Source: Maricaulis sp.
Lineage (GTDB): Bacteria; Pseudomonadota; Alphaproteobacteria; Caulobacterales; Maricaulaceae
Assembly: GCF_030149515.1 (NCBI RefSeq)
Contig: NZ_JASBRI010000007.1
Span: 1 to 64,000, forward strand
Direction: 5' to 3'
Length of the DNA: 64,000 bases
Below the pieces are notes generated by a model. The model was not told where the DNA came from. It saw only the letters and a program-made list of their open reading frames with translations, and ran no database searches. Each line of letters opens with the position of its first letter. Positions within the stretch are counted from its first letter, which is position 1. The position numbers were made by a program, and so were the translations under genes. Shown in pieces: positions 8,554-16,832 of this stretch.

Positions 8554-9923
8554 TTGCCGTCCGGCATGTCCTGCGGCGCAAGCGCGGCGGCCACGGCGCT
8601 AGCCAGGGCATAGCTGCGCGAGGAGGTGCCGTTGGTGGCGCCGAAACGCACCACGACCAGGTCCTGCTCCGGCATGATGAAGGCCCATTGCGACTGGAAG
8701 CCGCTCATCATGAATGTCCCCCCGGGCACATCCTCATGTTCCTCGGGCAGCCAGAAACCCATGCCGTACTGACCATTGGATCCCTCTGTCGGCGCCGTGA
8801 CGATGTCGAGCCAGTCCTCGGGCAGGAGCCTTTGCGCATGGGCGACGCCATCGTCGGCGTAGAGCTGGGCCAGGCGCGCCCAGTCATGGGCTGTCGCATA
8901 CATGTAGGACGAACCCTGGAAGGTTCCGCTCTCATCGGCTTCCAGGACGGCGGAATGGATGTTCAGGGGTTCGAACAGCATAGCCCGCAGATTGCGGACC
9001 TGCTCGGGCAGGGTCGATCCGAGCTGCTGCTGCAAGGCGTGCGTTGCCATCACCGTATTGCCGCTCATGTATTGCCAGTGGGCACCCGGCGCATACAGGC
9101 GTTCGCGGGTCGCCGCGAATTGCGCCATGTCGGTCTGGGTGAACAGCATGCGCGAGTTGGGATCGAAACCGGTATTCGTTTCTGCAATCGCAAAACCGCC
9201 GGCCATGCGCAGAAGATGTTCGATCGTGACATCGCGATAGGCGTCATCGACCGCCGCGAGCGCAGGGACCGCACCTTCGGCCTCGATATCGGTCATGCCT
9301 TCGTGCTGCAGGCGCCCGGCCAGGGTGGTCATCGCGCTTTTGGTCATCGACCAGCCGTGAAAGCGCGTCTCGCGGTTCGCGCCCGGCACATAGCGTTCGG
9401 CTACCAGGCGGCCCCGATGCAGCACCGCGACGGCCAGCGTGTTGCGGGGATCGGTCTCCGGATCGCCGAAGGCAGCGTCGAGGGCTGCATTGAGGGCCGC
9501 GGCGTCGAAATGCGTGTCGCGGTGCTGTGTGTCGAGCTCCAGGGGGATGAAATCCTGCGCCTGCGGCGCGGACAGGGTGGCGTCAAAACCGTTCCCGTCG
9601 TGCACCAGCGTACAGCCCAGCCCGTCCCGATAAACGGCATGCTGGCGCCAGAACAGGCCCAGCACGCTGGCGCGGACTTCGCGGGCTTCCTCGTCGATGT
9701 CCATCATGATGCCGCCGCCGGCGCCGCCCAGCAGGGGATCGAGATAGATCGACTTGGCGAAGTCGCTGTCCAGTCCCGAAACGAAGGTCAGGGAACAGAC
9801 CTGTTTGGCGACGATCCCGGTACCCGAAGGCAAATAGGTCCGGCCCAGCGGCGAGAGGTTGAGGGCGAGAAGGCCGCCCGCCAAAACCAGCGCGCTGGCA
9901 CCCAGCAAGAAGCGCTTGATCAT
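8550..9923 (-). CDS. secreted or membrane-anchored serine hydrolase (class C beta-lactamase/NylB-like)
   Basis: A 457-residue protein with an N-terminal hydrophobic signal or anchor (MIKRFLLGASALVLAGGLLAL). The penicillin-binding-protein fold is shown by the nucleophile motif SMTK (S192, K195) and a Tyr motif YMSGN (Y285, S287). The motif pattern resembles 6-aminohexanoate-dimer hydrolase-type and other beta-lactamase-family esterases rather than a true beta-lactamase. The substrate is unknown. The open frame continues far upstream, but those codons are the antisense shadow of the enoyl-CoA hydratase; the ATG before the signal peptide is the credible start. It lies 29 bases after the hydratase stop, so the two may be cotranscribed. 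Confidence 0.85.
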   Translation of the reverse strand: MIKRFLLGASALVLAGGLLALNLSPLGRTYLPSGTGIVAKQVCSLTFVSGLDSDFAKSIYLDPLLGGAGGGIMMDIDEEAREVRASVLGLFWRQHAVYRDGLGCTLVHDGNGFDATLSAPQAQDFIPLELDTQHRDTHFDAAALNAALDAAFGDPETDPRNTLAVAVLHRGRLVAERYVPGANRETRFHGWSMTKSAMTTLAGRLQHEGMTDIEAEGAVPALAAVDDAYRDVTIEHLLRMAGGFAIAETNTGFDPNSRMLFTQTDMAQFAATRERLYAPGAHWQYMSGNTVMATHALQQQLGSTLPEQVRNLRAMLFEPLNIHSAVLEADESGTFQGSSYMYATAHDWARLAQLYADDGVAHAQRLLPEDWLDIVTAPTEGSNGQYGMGFWLPEEHEDVPGGTFMMSGFQSQWAFIMPEQDLVVVRFGATNGTSSRSYALASAVAAALAPQDMPDGN

Positions 9924-9952
9924 CAAATCGTCCCCTGTGCCCGCCCGGCCGC

Positions 9953-10735
9953 TCAGCCCGTGGTCAGCTTGTCGAAATCCGGTGCGCGGCGTTCCATGAA
10001 AGCCGCAGCCGCCTCGGCGAATTCCGGCGATTGCAGCAGCTCGGAGAAAAGCCTGCCTTCGCGGGCGACACGGTCTTCGACCGGTTCCGGCGCCATGCGC
10101 ATCAATTCCTTGGCCTTGGCCAGGGCGGCGGGCGGTTTGGCAGCGAGTGCGGCTGCCGCGGTGCGGGCAGTGTCCATCAGCGCTTCGGGCGTGGTCGTGC
10201 GCGTGACCAGTCCGGTCTGTTCGGCGCGCCAGGCATCCCAGCTGGCCCCCAGCATCAGAAGCTCGGCAGCGATCTGGTGGCCGAAGGCGCGGGTCATGGT
10301 CTGCGACGATCCGTATTCCGGTGCCAGTGCCAGATCGACGAAGGGTGTCTTGAAGCTGGCGCGATCGGAGCAATAGACTAGGTCGCAATGCATCAGCAGG
10401 GTTACGCCAATACCGATGGCCAGCCCGTCGACGGCCGCCACAACGGGCTTTTTCGCATGCAGGAGGGCGTTCATGAACCGGCCAACGGGGGGCGTCTCGT
10501 CGGATCCCATGGCCGGAGGCCGTTCCATGAAGTCGACGATATCGTTGCCGGCGGTAAAGACACCGCTCGTGCCGGTAAGTATGAAGGCGCGGACGTCCCC
10601 GTTCCTTTCGCCATCCTCGATGGCCTGTGCCGCCGCCGTGTACATGGCCCGGGTGAGGGCGTTCTTCTTGTCGGGGCGATTGAAGGAAATCGTGCGGATG
10701 CGCTCCGCGGTATCGACCAGAACCAGTTCGCTCAC
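9953..10735 (-). CDS. enoyl-CoA hydratase/isomerase family protein
   Basis: A 260-residue crotonase-fold protein acting on acyl-CoA thioesters. The oxyanion-hole segments are visible as FTAGNDIVDFM and LALAPEYGSSQTMTRAFG. It lies between a MarR regulator and a serine hydrolase on the same strand, an arrangement consistent with a small degradation or stress operon whose substrate is not evident. The start is taken as GTG at 10733-10735 (VSELVLVDTAERIR) because a strong GGGAGG lies seven bases upstream; an ATG 28 codons earlier has no site and would read through a poorly coding stretch. Confidence 0.88.
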   Translation of the reverse strand: MSELVLVDTAERIRTISFNRPDKKNALTRAMYTAAAQAIEDGERNGDVRAFILTGTSGVFTAGNDIVDFMERPPAMGSDETPPVGRFMNALLHAKKPVVAAVDGLAIGIGVTLLMHCDLVYCSDRASFKTPFVDLALAPEYGSSQTMTRAFGHQIAAELLMLGASWDAWRAEQTGLVTRTTTPEALMDTARTAAAALAAKPPAALAKAKELMRMAPEPVEDRVAREGRLFSELLQSPEFAEAAAAFMERRAPDFDKLTTG

Positions 10736-10827
10736 GCGAGCCTCCCACTTTCGATTTTGGAGTATGCTAGACCGAAACCGGCCGGCCGGAAACCCAATTT
10801 CAGTTGACGTAAACGTCAATGAAGCGG

Positions 10828-11259
10828 TCAGCGCTCCGTCGCCAGCCGGGTCAGGACACGGTGCAGCATATCGCTGTCATCCTCGCCGAGCCGCGCTTCG
10901 AGCTCGGTATTGAGGTCGCGCAGGATATGGTCGGCCGCATCGCCCATGGCCCGGCCCTTTTCGGTCAGCGAAACAAGCGCCGAGCGCCGGTCGGTCTTCG
11001 ACGCGGTCTTCACCACAAGGCCCAGCGCTTCCATCCGGTTTACCAGGCCGGTAACCGCGGGCGGGTTGAGCGACAGGGTTTCGCCGATATCGCCCATGCG
11101 CCGTTCTCCGCGCCGGGCCAGCAGGAACAGGACGGCGGCCTGGGCCGTGGTCACGCCGGCTGTGGCGCGCAAACGGGCATCGGCTTCCCGGTCGAGACGC
11201 CGGGCCGCAATTTCAAGCAGGAGAAAGAGCCGCCGGTCGACGGCACGTGCGCGAGCCAT
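10828..11259 (-). CDS. MarR-family transcriptional regulator
   Basis: A 143-residue winged-helix regulator. The DNA-binding region reads GDIGETLSLNPPAVTGLVNRM, followed by the wing KTASKTDRRSALVSLTEKG, the D.R...V.LT.KG signature of MarR proteins. Flanking helices should form the dimer interface. The MARARAVDRR start is preferred over an upstream ATG in the same frame, which would add 43 low-quality residues that overlap the neighbouring thioesterase gene. No clear Shine-Dalgarno sequence precedes it. It is upstream of the enoyl-CoA hydratase (92-base gap), so it may control that gene and the serine hydrolase; no operator was recognised. Confidence 0.88.
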   Translation of the reverse strand: MARARAVDRRLFLLLEIAARRLDREADARLRATAGVTTAQAAVLFLLARRGERRMGDIGETLSLNPPAVTGLVNRMEALGLVVKTASKTDRRSALVSLTEKGRAMGDAADHILRDLNTELEARLGEDDSDMLHRVLTRLATER

Positions 11260-11308
11260 AAGTCTGAAACTGGTGCGATTCTGGCCCCGGGGGGAGGGGC
11301 GGTGGCGG

Positions 11309-12232
11309 TCAGGCGCAAAGGCCGTCGATGCAAGCCGTTTCCAGCCGGGCGGTGACGTCGTCGGAAACAGAAAGGAGTTTGCGGGCATCCAGGTCCATCG
11401 GCGCCGCCACGCCCTCCATCGTCCACCAGGGCAGTCCGGTGGCGGGCTCGAGAACCCAGTGGACGATGTTGCGCACCCTGGTTCCGGCCGATTTCAAACC
11501 CGAGCGGACCACAAAACCGTCACCCGTCTGTGGCCAGCGGCAGGGCCGGATGCGGCATTCCAGAAGCGCCGAGCCGACATTGCCGCTGCCACCGCTTTCA
11601 TGCATGGCCCATTCTTCGGGGAAGGCCGAGGCGAAATTGGTTACGCTATCGGAAATGCGTCCGAGCAGGAATTCCGCGCGCAGCCAGCCAAAGGGGTCCA
11701 TCTCGGCGGGCCCGAAGCGTCCGCGTCCGATCGTCTCCAGGCCCAGCGCGTCGGCCCGGGTCAGGCGGGCCGGCGTGGGTGCGTCCGTCAATGCCAGGCC
11801 CCGCGGCGCCGCAAAATCGGGCACTTGCGCCATCAGCGCATCGGCCCGTGCGGCAAAACGCTCGGGCCAGGCAAAGTCTTTGGCGTTTTGCGGGGACGCA
11901 TGACCGAGTGTGACGCGAAAGCTGGCAGCGGGCTGCCTCCCGCCGGAATGGCGCATGACCAGAATAGCCGTGGCCGTAGTGTTGTCGTGGGCGGTAAAGC
12001 CGCCCTCGATGAAGATGGGGGCACCCGGATGGGCTTCGGCCAGGAAGCGGATATGGATGTCGCGCGGAATGAGCGTTGCCGATGCATCGGTCCGCTGTAC
12101 AGGATTCAGTCCGGCCTCTTCGGCGAGATTGGCGATCGCCTCGGACACCTTGGCGAGATAGAAGCGCACATTCATGTGGCCCAGCTCGTCGCACTCCCAG
12201 GCGTTTACCGCTCCGCGCCACAACTCGATCAT
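11309..12232 (-). CDS. acyl-CoA thioesterase-like protein (tandem hot-dog)
   Basis: A 307-residue protein whose N-terminal half matches 4HBT-type hot-dog thioesterases: WECDELGHMNVRFYLAKVSEA has the D..GH.N...Y pattern with the catalytic Asp region. The second half (about residues 165-300) looks like a second, more diverged hot-dog domain, with DPFGWLRAEFLLGRISDSV. Such double hot-dog proteins hydrolyse acyl-CoAs; the chain-length preference cannot be read from sequence. It lies between the Zur-like gene (27-base gap) and the MarR gene, all on the minus strand. Confidence 0.78.
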   Translation of the reverse strand: MIELWRGAVNAWECDELGHMNVRFYLAKVSEAIANLAEEAGLNPVQRTDASATLIPRDIHIRFLAEAHPGAPIFIEGGFTAHDNTTATAILVMRHSGGRQPAASFRVTLGHASPQNAKDFAWPERFAARADALMAQVPDFAAPRGLALTDAPTPARLTRADALGLETIGRGRFGPAEMDPFGWLRAEFLLGRISDSVTNFASAFPEEWAMHESGGSGNVGSALLECRIRPCRWPQTGDGFVVRSGLKSAGTRVRNIVHWVLEPATGLPWWTMEGVAAPMDLDARKLLSVSDDVTARLETACIDGLCA

Positions 12233-12259
12233 CGCACGCTGTCTCCGTCGGCTTGAAGC

Positions 12260-12691
12260 TCAGTGCCTGCTGCAATTGGCGCAATGGCCGAAATGCTCCA
12301 CTACTGAACGCTCGATGACGAAACCGTCCGGTGTGTGGACCGGATCGGGCGCGCCATGGCGTTCTTCCACGGTGCCGCAATCGGAACAGATGAAGAGTTC
12401 GGCACCGCCATCGTCGTGGGCATGGGTACAGCCGACAAAGGCGTTCAGCGCTTCGACCTTGTGTACCAGGCCGGCCCCCATCAGGAAATCGAGGGCGCGA
12501 TAGACGGTGGGCGGTTTGGCTGAACCCGGCCCGGGCTTCAAGGCCTCCAGCAGGTCGTAGGCCTTGACGGGTCCGTCGGCCGTCAGGACGAGTTCGAGCA
12601 CACGCTTGCGAACAGGCGTCAGCTTCTCGCCGCGTGCCTGGCAATGCGCTTCGGCGGCCTCAAGGGCCCGGGTGAGGGAATCATGTGTCAT
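12260..12691 (-). CDS. zur: Fur-family regulator, probably zinc-sensing Zur
   Basis: A 143-residue Fur-family repressor. The winged helix (KLTPVRKRVLELVLTADGP, PPTVYRALDFLMGAGLVHKV) is followed by the dimerisation domain with two structural-zinc pairs, ICSDCG and HCANCSRH, and regulatory-site residues (THAHDD). Zur rather than Fur is inferred from context: the divergent gene is a TonB receptor with His-rich metal-capture loops, and the 114 bases between them hold a near-perfect Zur box (12755-12767), giving autoregulation together with receptor control. The MTHDSLTRALEAAE start is preferred over an in-frame GTG 12 codons upstream. Confidence 0.85.
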   Translation of the reverse strand: MTHDSLTRALEAAEAHCQARGEKLTPVRKRVLELVLTADGPVKAYDLLEALKPGPGSAKPPTVYRALDFLMGAGLVHKVEALNAFVGCTHAHDDGGAELFICSDCGTVEERHGAPDPVHTPDGFVIERSVVEHFGHCANCSRH

Positions 12692-12754
12692 CTGTCCGAT
12701 ATTTAATCGCAGATTTGCGGTTTTCACACCCTTCGGGATTGCCGCAGGCGGGAC

Positions 12755-12767
12755 GTTATAATATCAC
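12755..12767. promoter_or_regulatory. Zur box between zur and the zinc receptor gene
   Basis: The sequence GTTATAATATCAC differs at one position from the proteobacterial Zur core GTTATANTATAAC and is a 13-bp palindrome with one mismatched pair. It contains a TATAAT hexamer (12757-12762) on the plus strand, so bound repressor would cover a -10 element. It sits 39 bases before the receptor ATG and 64 bases from the zur start, so it could control both directions. The consensus is established knowledge; the assignment here is by eye. Confidence 0.65.
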
Positions 12768-12805
12768 CCCGATGAAACGTGTTGTTATTACATAGCGGGG
12801 AAGCC

Positions 12806-14992
12806 ATGCGTTCCGTCCTTTATTCGACCACTGCCCTGGTCGTCCTGACACTAGCAGCTCCGGCCAGCCTTCATGCCCAGGAGGGCGAAACGCCGTCCGG
12901 AGAGATTGATGTCATCCGTGTCACCTCTCAGCCTTTGGGGATTGCGGCCGACGAGATTGCCGGAGCGGTCGAAGTCGTAGACCGGCGTCATATCGAGGAC
13001 AATCTGGCTGGGTCCCTGGCCGACACGATCGCCCACGAGCCCGGTGTGTCGACGAGCTATTTCGGTCCCGCCGCCAGTCGTCCGGTGATCCGCGGCCTCG
13101 GTTCCGACCGGGTGCGTGTCCTGGTCAACGGCGTCGGCCTGATCGACGCTTCGACGAATTCCCCCGACCATGCCGTGGCGTCCGAGGCGCTGGAGGCGCA
13201 ACAGGTGGAAATCCTGCGCGGACCGGCCGCGATCGCCTATGGCGGCGGTGCCATTGGCGGCGTGGTGAATGTGATCGACGGCCGTATCCCCGAGGAACGT
13301 GCCGAAGACGGTTTCGAGGGCCGCTTCTATGCTTCCATGACATCCGTCGATGAGGGCGAGACAGCAGCCGGCCGCGTGCGTTTCAATGCCGGCGACCTGG
13401 TGTTCAATATCGAGGGCCTGACCCGCACCGCCGAGGATTATGACATTCCCGGCTATGCCGAGTCGGACCTGTTCCGCCTGTTCGAGGAAGCGGAGCATGC
13501 TCACGAGGACGAGGATCACGACGAAGATCATGACGAGGATCATGAGGACGAACACGATCACGAAGAGGAGGAACACTCCTTCGGCACGGTCGAGAATTCC
13601 GGCCTGACCTTCGACATGATCTCGGGCGGCGTTTCCTGGGTGGGCGACAACGGGTTCATCGGTTTCGGCGTCAAGCGCTCGACCGCACTTTATGGAATTC
13701 CCGGCGGTCACGCCCACGCCCATGGCGACGAAGACCACGACGAAGATCATGACGAGGACCACGATGAGGATCATGACGAGGATCATGATCACGAGGAGGA
13801 AGACGGTCACGGCCATGGTGAATCGGTCCGCATCAACCTGGAACAGACCCGCTATGACCTGCGCGGCGAATGGCGCGATCTGGGCGAGCACATCGAACGC
13901 ATCCGCTTTTCCCTGGGCGTCGGCAATTACAAACATGTCGAACTTGAAGGTGACGAGATCGGCACCGTCTTCAACAATGACGGCTGGGAGGGTCGCATTG
14001 AGGCCCGCCACGCGCCCGTCGACCTGTGGGGCGGCACGTGGGAAGGCGCGGCCGGTCTGCAGGCCTTCAACCGCGACTTTGCTGCGACCGGCGAGGAAGC
14101 CTTCGTGCCGGCGTCCGAAACCTCGGACTGGGGTGTCTTCCTGGTCGAACGCTGGGATGCCGGGAATTGGGGCCTTGAAGGCGGGCTGCGACTGGAGAAC
14201 CGCGAGATCGACACGGCAACCCAAAGCCGCGATTTCGATACTCAGAGCCTGTCGGCCTCGGTCTTCCTGCGTCCGGTACGGGATACGTTCCTGGCGCTGA
14301 CTGTCTCTTCCTCCGAGCGCGCACCGACCGATGTCGAACTCTTCGCCGACGGTCCGCACGTGGCGACGCGTTCCTTCGAACGTGGCGATGCGGCGCTGGG
14401 TGTCGAGTCGGCCGTTTCGGCCGAACTGACGGCGCGCACCACGATCGGCGGCTGGTCGCTCGAAGGTGCGGTGTTCCGAGCCGAATATGACGGCTTCATC
14501 GCCGCATTCCCGACCGGCGAGGAGGAGGACGAGCTTCCCGTCTTCCAGTACCGCCAGGAGGATGCGACGCTGTCCGGCTTCGAGGGCCGTCTGGAAGGCC
14601 CGCTCGGCCGCTTCGGCGGCTGGGACCTGACGGGTGAGGTGACCGGCGAATATGTCGATGGGGAACTTGACGATGGCGGCAATCTGCCCCGGCTGCCCCC
14701 GCTCTCCTTCACCACGGGCGTGACCGCCAGCACTGAGCGTCACGAATTGCACCTCGAGGCGGAATGGGCCGACGTGCAGGACGAGACCGCGGCCGAGGAG
14801 CTGAAAACGCAGGGCTATGTCCTGGTCAATGCGCGCTGGTCGGTCGAACCCTTCGCCGATCGTGGCATGCGGGTCCTCCTGGAGGGCCGCAATCTGACCG
14901 ATGAAGAGGCGCGGGTGCACACCTCCGTCCTCAAGGACCAGGTGCCGCTGCCCGGCCGGAACTTCCGTGCCGCCCTGGTGCTTGACTTCTAG
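12806..14992 (+). CDS. znuD: ZnuD-like TonB-dependent zinc receptor with His/Asp/Glu-rich loops
   Basis: A 728-residue outer-membrane receptor with a signal peptide (MRSVLYSTTALVVL start, preceded by GGGGAAG), a plug domain with VEILRGPAAIAYGGGAIGGVV and a 22-strand barrel ending in the C-terminal Phe signature (RAALVLDF). Two stretches (about residues 230-256 and 301-339) are made almost wholly of His, Asp and Glu in DEDH units, as expected of extracellular zinc-capturing loops in ZnuD-type receptors. Placement next to a Zur box and zur supports zinc as ligand; other divalent metals remain possible. Expression should rise in zinc limitation. Confidence 0.88.
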   Translation: MRSVLYSTTALVVLTLAAPASLHAQEGETPSGEIDVIRVTSQPLGIAADEIAGAVEVVDRRHIEDNLAGSLADTIAHEPGVSTSYFGPAASRPVIRGLGSDRVRVLVNGVGLIDASTNSPDHAVASEALEAQQVEILRGPAAIAYGGGAIGGVVNVIDGRIPEERAEDGFEGRFYASMTSVDEGETAAGRVRFNAGDLVFNIEGLTRTAEDYDIPGYAESDLFRLFEEAEHAHEDEDHDEDHDEDHEDEHDHEEEEHSFGTVENSGLTFDMISGGVSWVGDNGFIGFGVKRSTALYGIPGGHAHAHGDEDHDEDHDEDHDEDHDEDHDHEEEDGHGHGESVRINLEQTRYDLRGEWRDLGEHIERIRFSLGVGNYKHVELEGDEIGTVFNNDGWEGRIEARHAPVDLWGGTWEGAAGLQAFNRDFAATGEEAFVPASETSDWGVFLVERWDAGNWGLEGGLRLENREIDTATQSRDFDTQSLSASVFLRPVRDTFLALTVSSSERAPTDVELFADGPHVATRSFERGDAALGVESAVSAELTARTTIGGWSLEGAVFRAEYDGFIAAFPTGEEEDELPVFQYRQEDATLSGFEGRLEGPLGRFGGWDLTGEVTGEYVDGELDDGGNLPRLPPLSFTTGVTASTERHELHLEAEWADVQDETAAEELKTQGYVLVNARWSVEPFADRGMRVLLEGRNLTDEEARVHTSVLKDQVPLPGRNFRAALVLDF
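13508..13543 (+). repeat. 12-bp tandem repeat, first His-rich loop
   Basis: Three near-identical 12-base units of the form GACGA(A/G)GATCA(C/T), in frame, each encoding Asp-Glu-Asp-His. The units are flanked by shortened variants that continue the His/Asp/Glu composition. In-frame units allow loop length to change without a frameshift. Confidence 0.85.
13727..13786 (+). repeat. 12-bp tandem repeat, second His-rich loop
   Basis: Five consecutive 12-base units, each encoding Asp-Glu-Asp-His, differing only at third codon positions (GAC/GAT, GAA/GAG, CAC/CAT). Synonymous differences between units suggest the array is old enough to have drifted while the peptide was conserved. Confidence 0.88.
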
Positions 14993-15115
14993 CACTCCCG
15001 GGCGTGCGTCAGCCTGCCGCGCGGCCGGCGGACGCGCGGCGAAACGCGCGGTTCAGGCTCTGTCCGGATGAGTCCAGAAAGTCCTTATGTTTTTTAGGGA
15101 CGAAAGGACGGATCC

Positions 15116-15736
15116 ATGAAACGGTATCTTCTGGGCGCGGCAGCCGCGGCCCTTGTTCTCGCGGCACCGGCAACGGCGGAACAGGGCGATTGGCTGGTAC
15201 GCCTGCGGGCGCTCAACGTCATCCCGAACGAGGAGGCGGCGATCACGCCGATCGGCGGCGATGTCGATATCGACACCTCCATCGTGCCCGAGCTGGACAT
15301 CACCTATTTCATGCAGGACCGGTGGGCGTTCGAGCTCATCCTCGGGGTCACGCCGCACGATGTGATAGCCGTGGATACGGCCGCCGGCGATATCGACCTG
15401 GGCGACGTCACACTGCTGCCGCCGACACTGACACTGCAATATCATTTCAATCCCGGCGGTGATGTGCGCCCCTATCTCGGTGCGGGTGTGAATTATACCC
15501 ACTTCTTCAACGAGGACCTGCCCGGCGGATCGGCCCTGAGCATGATCGAGTATGACGGCGGTTTCGGCCTCGCTGCGCAGGCCGGTGTCGACTTTGCGCT
15601 CCAGAGTGACTGGTTCCTCAATCTCGATATCAAATACATCGATATCGATACCGGCGTCCTGATCGATGGTGCCATCGCCGCCGATGTGCAGATCGATCCC
15701 GTGATTGCCGGTGTCGGCTTCGGCCGCCGTTTCTAG
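15116..15736 (+). CDS. ompW: OmpW-family outer-membrane protein
   Basis: A 206-residue, probably eight-stranded beta-barrel porin with a signal peptide (MKRYLLGAAAAALVLAAPATA). Family features are the N-terminal WLVRLRALNVIPNEEA, PELDITYFMQDRWAFELI, PYLGAGVNYTHFF and a C-terminal GVGFGRRF ending in Phe. OmpW proteins form small hydrophobic channels with roles in stress and uptake of hydrophobic compounds. An AGGA motif precedes the ATG. The gene is monocistronic, with a strong intrinsic terminator 25 bases after the stop. Confidence 0.9.
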   Translation: MKRYLLGAAAAALVLAAPATAEQGDWLVRLRALNVIPNEEAAITPIGGDVDIDTSIVPELDITYFMQDRWAFELILGVTPHDVIAVDTAAGDIDLGDVTLLPPTLTLQYHFNPGGDVRPYLGAGVNYTHFFNEDLPGGSALSMIEYDGGFGLAAQAGVDFALQSDWFLNLDIKYIDIDTGVLIDGAIAADVQIDPVIAGVGFGRRF

Positions 15737-15761
15737 AATTTCACCGGCGATTGCAGAGACC

Positions 15762-15795
15762 TGCCGGACCTCCTCCGGGGTCCGGCATTCTTTTT
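15762..15795 (+). terminator. intrinsic terminator after ompW
   Basis: A perfect 9-bp stem (TGCCGGACC / GGTCCGGCA) with an 8-base loop is followed by TTCTTTTT, the classic rho-independent form. Confidence 0.85.
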
Positions 15796-15888
15796 GCTTT
15801 TAACCGGCCAAGCTGGCCTGCGCGGCTGCGTTGCCGCATCCGGGCATATCCGCTATCTAGCGCCCAAAGGACTTAAAGGGGTTTTGCC

Positions 15889-16671
15889 ATGGTCGACGCC
15901 GCCACCGAGCCGCGCCTTACCGGTTCCGTTCCGCTGTACAAGAATGTGGAGCCGCTGAACCGTCAGAAGCACAAGAATTACGGTGTGAAGACGGTTCCCA
16001 ATCCGTTTTCCTTCCTGAAGGACTGGCATTTCGTACCGGCCATCAGCCCGGAATTTGCCTTCGCGTGCGGCAGCTATCCGATCGTCTTCCTGGGTGAAAA
16101 GAAGATGCCGGTTCTGGTGATGGGCCTGCGCCAGGGCACCAATCTCTTCGTCGACGAGAACGGCCAGTTCGATCACGAGCACTACATCCCGGCCTATGTG
16201 CGCCGCTATCCCTTCGTCAGCGCGACCGGTGCCGGTGACCAGCCGTCCACTGTCTGCGTCGACATGGCGGCTGATTTCGTCGTGGCCGAAAACCCGGAAC
16301 GCCCCTTCTTCAACGAGAATGGCGAACCGACCGAGTACACCCAGCAGGCCATCGATTTCGTGTCGGCGTTTGAGAACGATGCACGCACGACAGAGGCCTT
16401 TGTGGAGCGCCTGATCGCGCTTGACCTGCTGGAGAAGAAGGACATCAAGGTGGCCAATCCGCAGGATCCCGACACGCCGGTGACCGTTGCGGAATACTGG
16501 GGCGTTGCGAACGAGAAGTTTGCGGCCCTGCCGGCCGACAAGCTGAAAGAGCTGCACGACAGCGGCGATCTGGTTGCCATCACGGCGCACCTGATCTCGC
16601 TGCAGCGCTGGGACCGTATCCTGCGCCGCACCTCCCTGCGCGCCGCTCCGCAGGAACAGGCCCAGGTCTGA
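15889..16671 (+). CDS. SapC-family protein
   Basis: A 260-residue protein matching the SapC-like family (named after a Campylobacter S-layer locus, function in alphaproteobacteria unknown). Recognisable parts are the N-terminal PLYKNVEPLNRQKHKNYGV, VPAISPEFAFACGSYPIVFL, YIPAYVRRYPFV and the C-terminal TAHLISLQRWDRILRR. There is no signal peptide or membrane helix, so it is predicted cytoplasmic. It stands alone, with terminators on both sides. A GGGG purine run precedes the ATG. Confidence 0.82.
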   Translation: MVDAATEPRLTGSVPLYKNVEPLNRQKHKNYGVKTVPNPFSFLKDWHFVPAISPEFAFACGSYPIVFLGEKKMPVLVMGLRQGTNLFVDENGQFDHEHYIPAYVRRYPFVSATGAGDQPSTVCVDMAADFVVAENPERPFFNENGEPTEYTQQAIDFVSAFENDARTTEAFVERLIALDLLEKKDIKVANPQDPDTPVTVAEYWGVANEKFAALPADKLKELHDSGDLVAITAHLISLQRWDRILRRTSLRAAPQEQAQV

Positions 16672-16699
16672 ACCGGTCCTCCGGTTCGACAAGATTGAC

Positions 16700-16730
16700 A
16701 GCGGCCGCGCCCGGAGGGTGCGGCCGCTCG
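16700..16730 (+). terminator. GC-rich hairpin after the SapC-family gene
   Basis: Stem AGCGGCCGC / GCGGCCGCT (9 bp, perfect) with an 11-base loop, 28 bases after the stop codon. The following bases (CGCGTTTA) give only a weak U-tract, so termination may be partial. Confidence 0.5.
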
Positions 16731-16832
16731 CGTTTATGACATCACCTTTGCGGGAGGCCGGTTCGACGCGGCGCTATTTTCGCCTATATCGGCGTATCGA
16801 CACGTTTTCTCCTGCCCTTGCGAGGTTCGCCC

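Noticed and set aside
9924-10748. 275-codon upstream extension of the serine hydrolase
   Set aside because: It overlaps the enoyl-CoA hydratase in another frame, and the hydrolase signal peptide begins at 9923.
12851-14995. Open frame of about 710 codons opposite the TonB receptor gene
   Set aside because: Antisense shadow; the receptor frame has a signal peptide, plug, barrel and C-terminal Phe, the antisense product has none of these.
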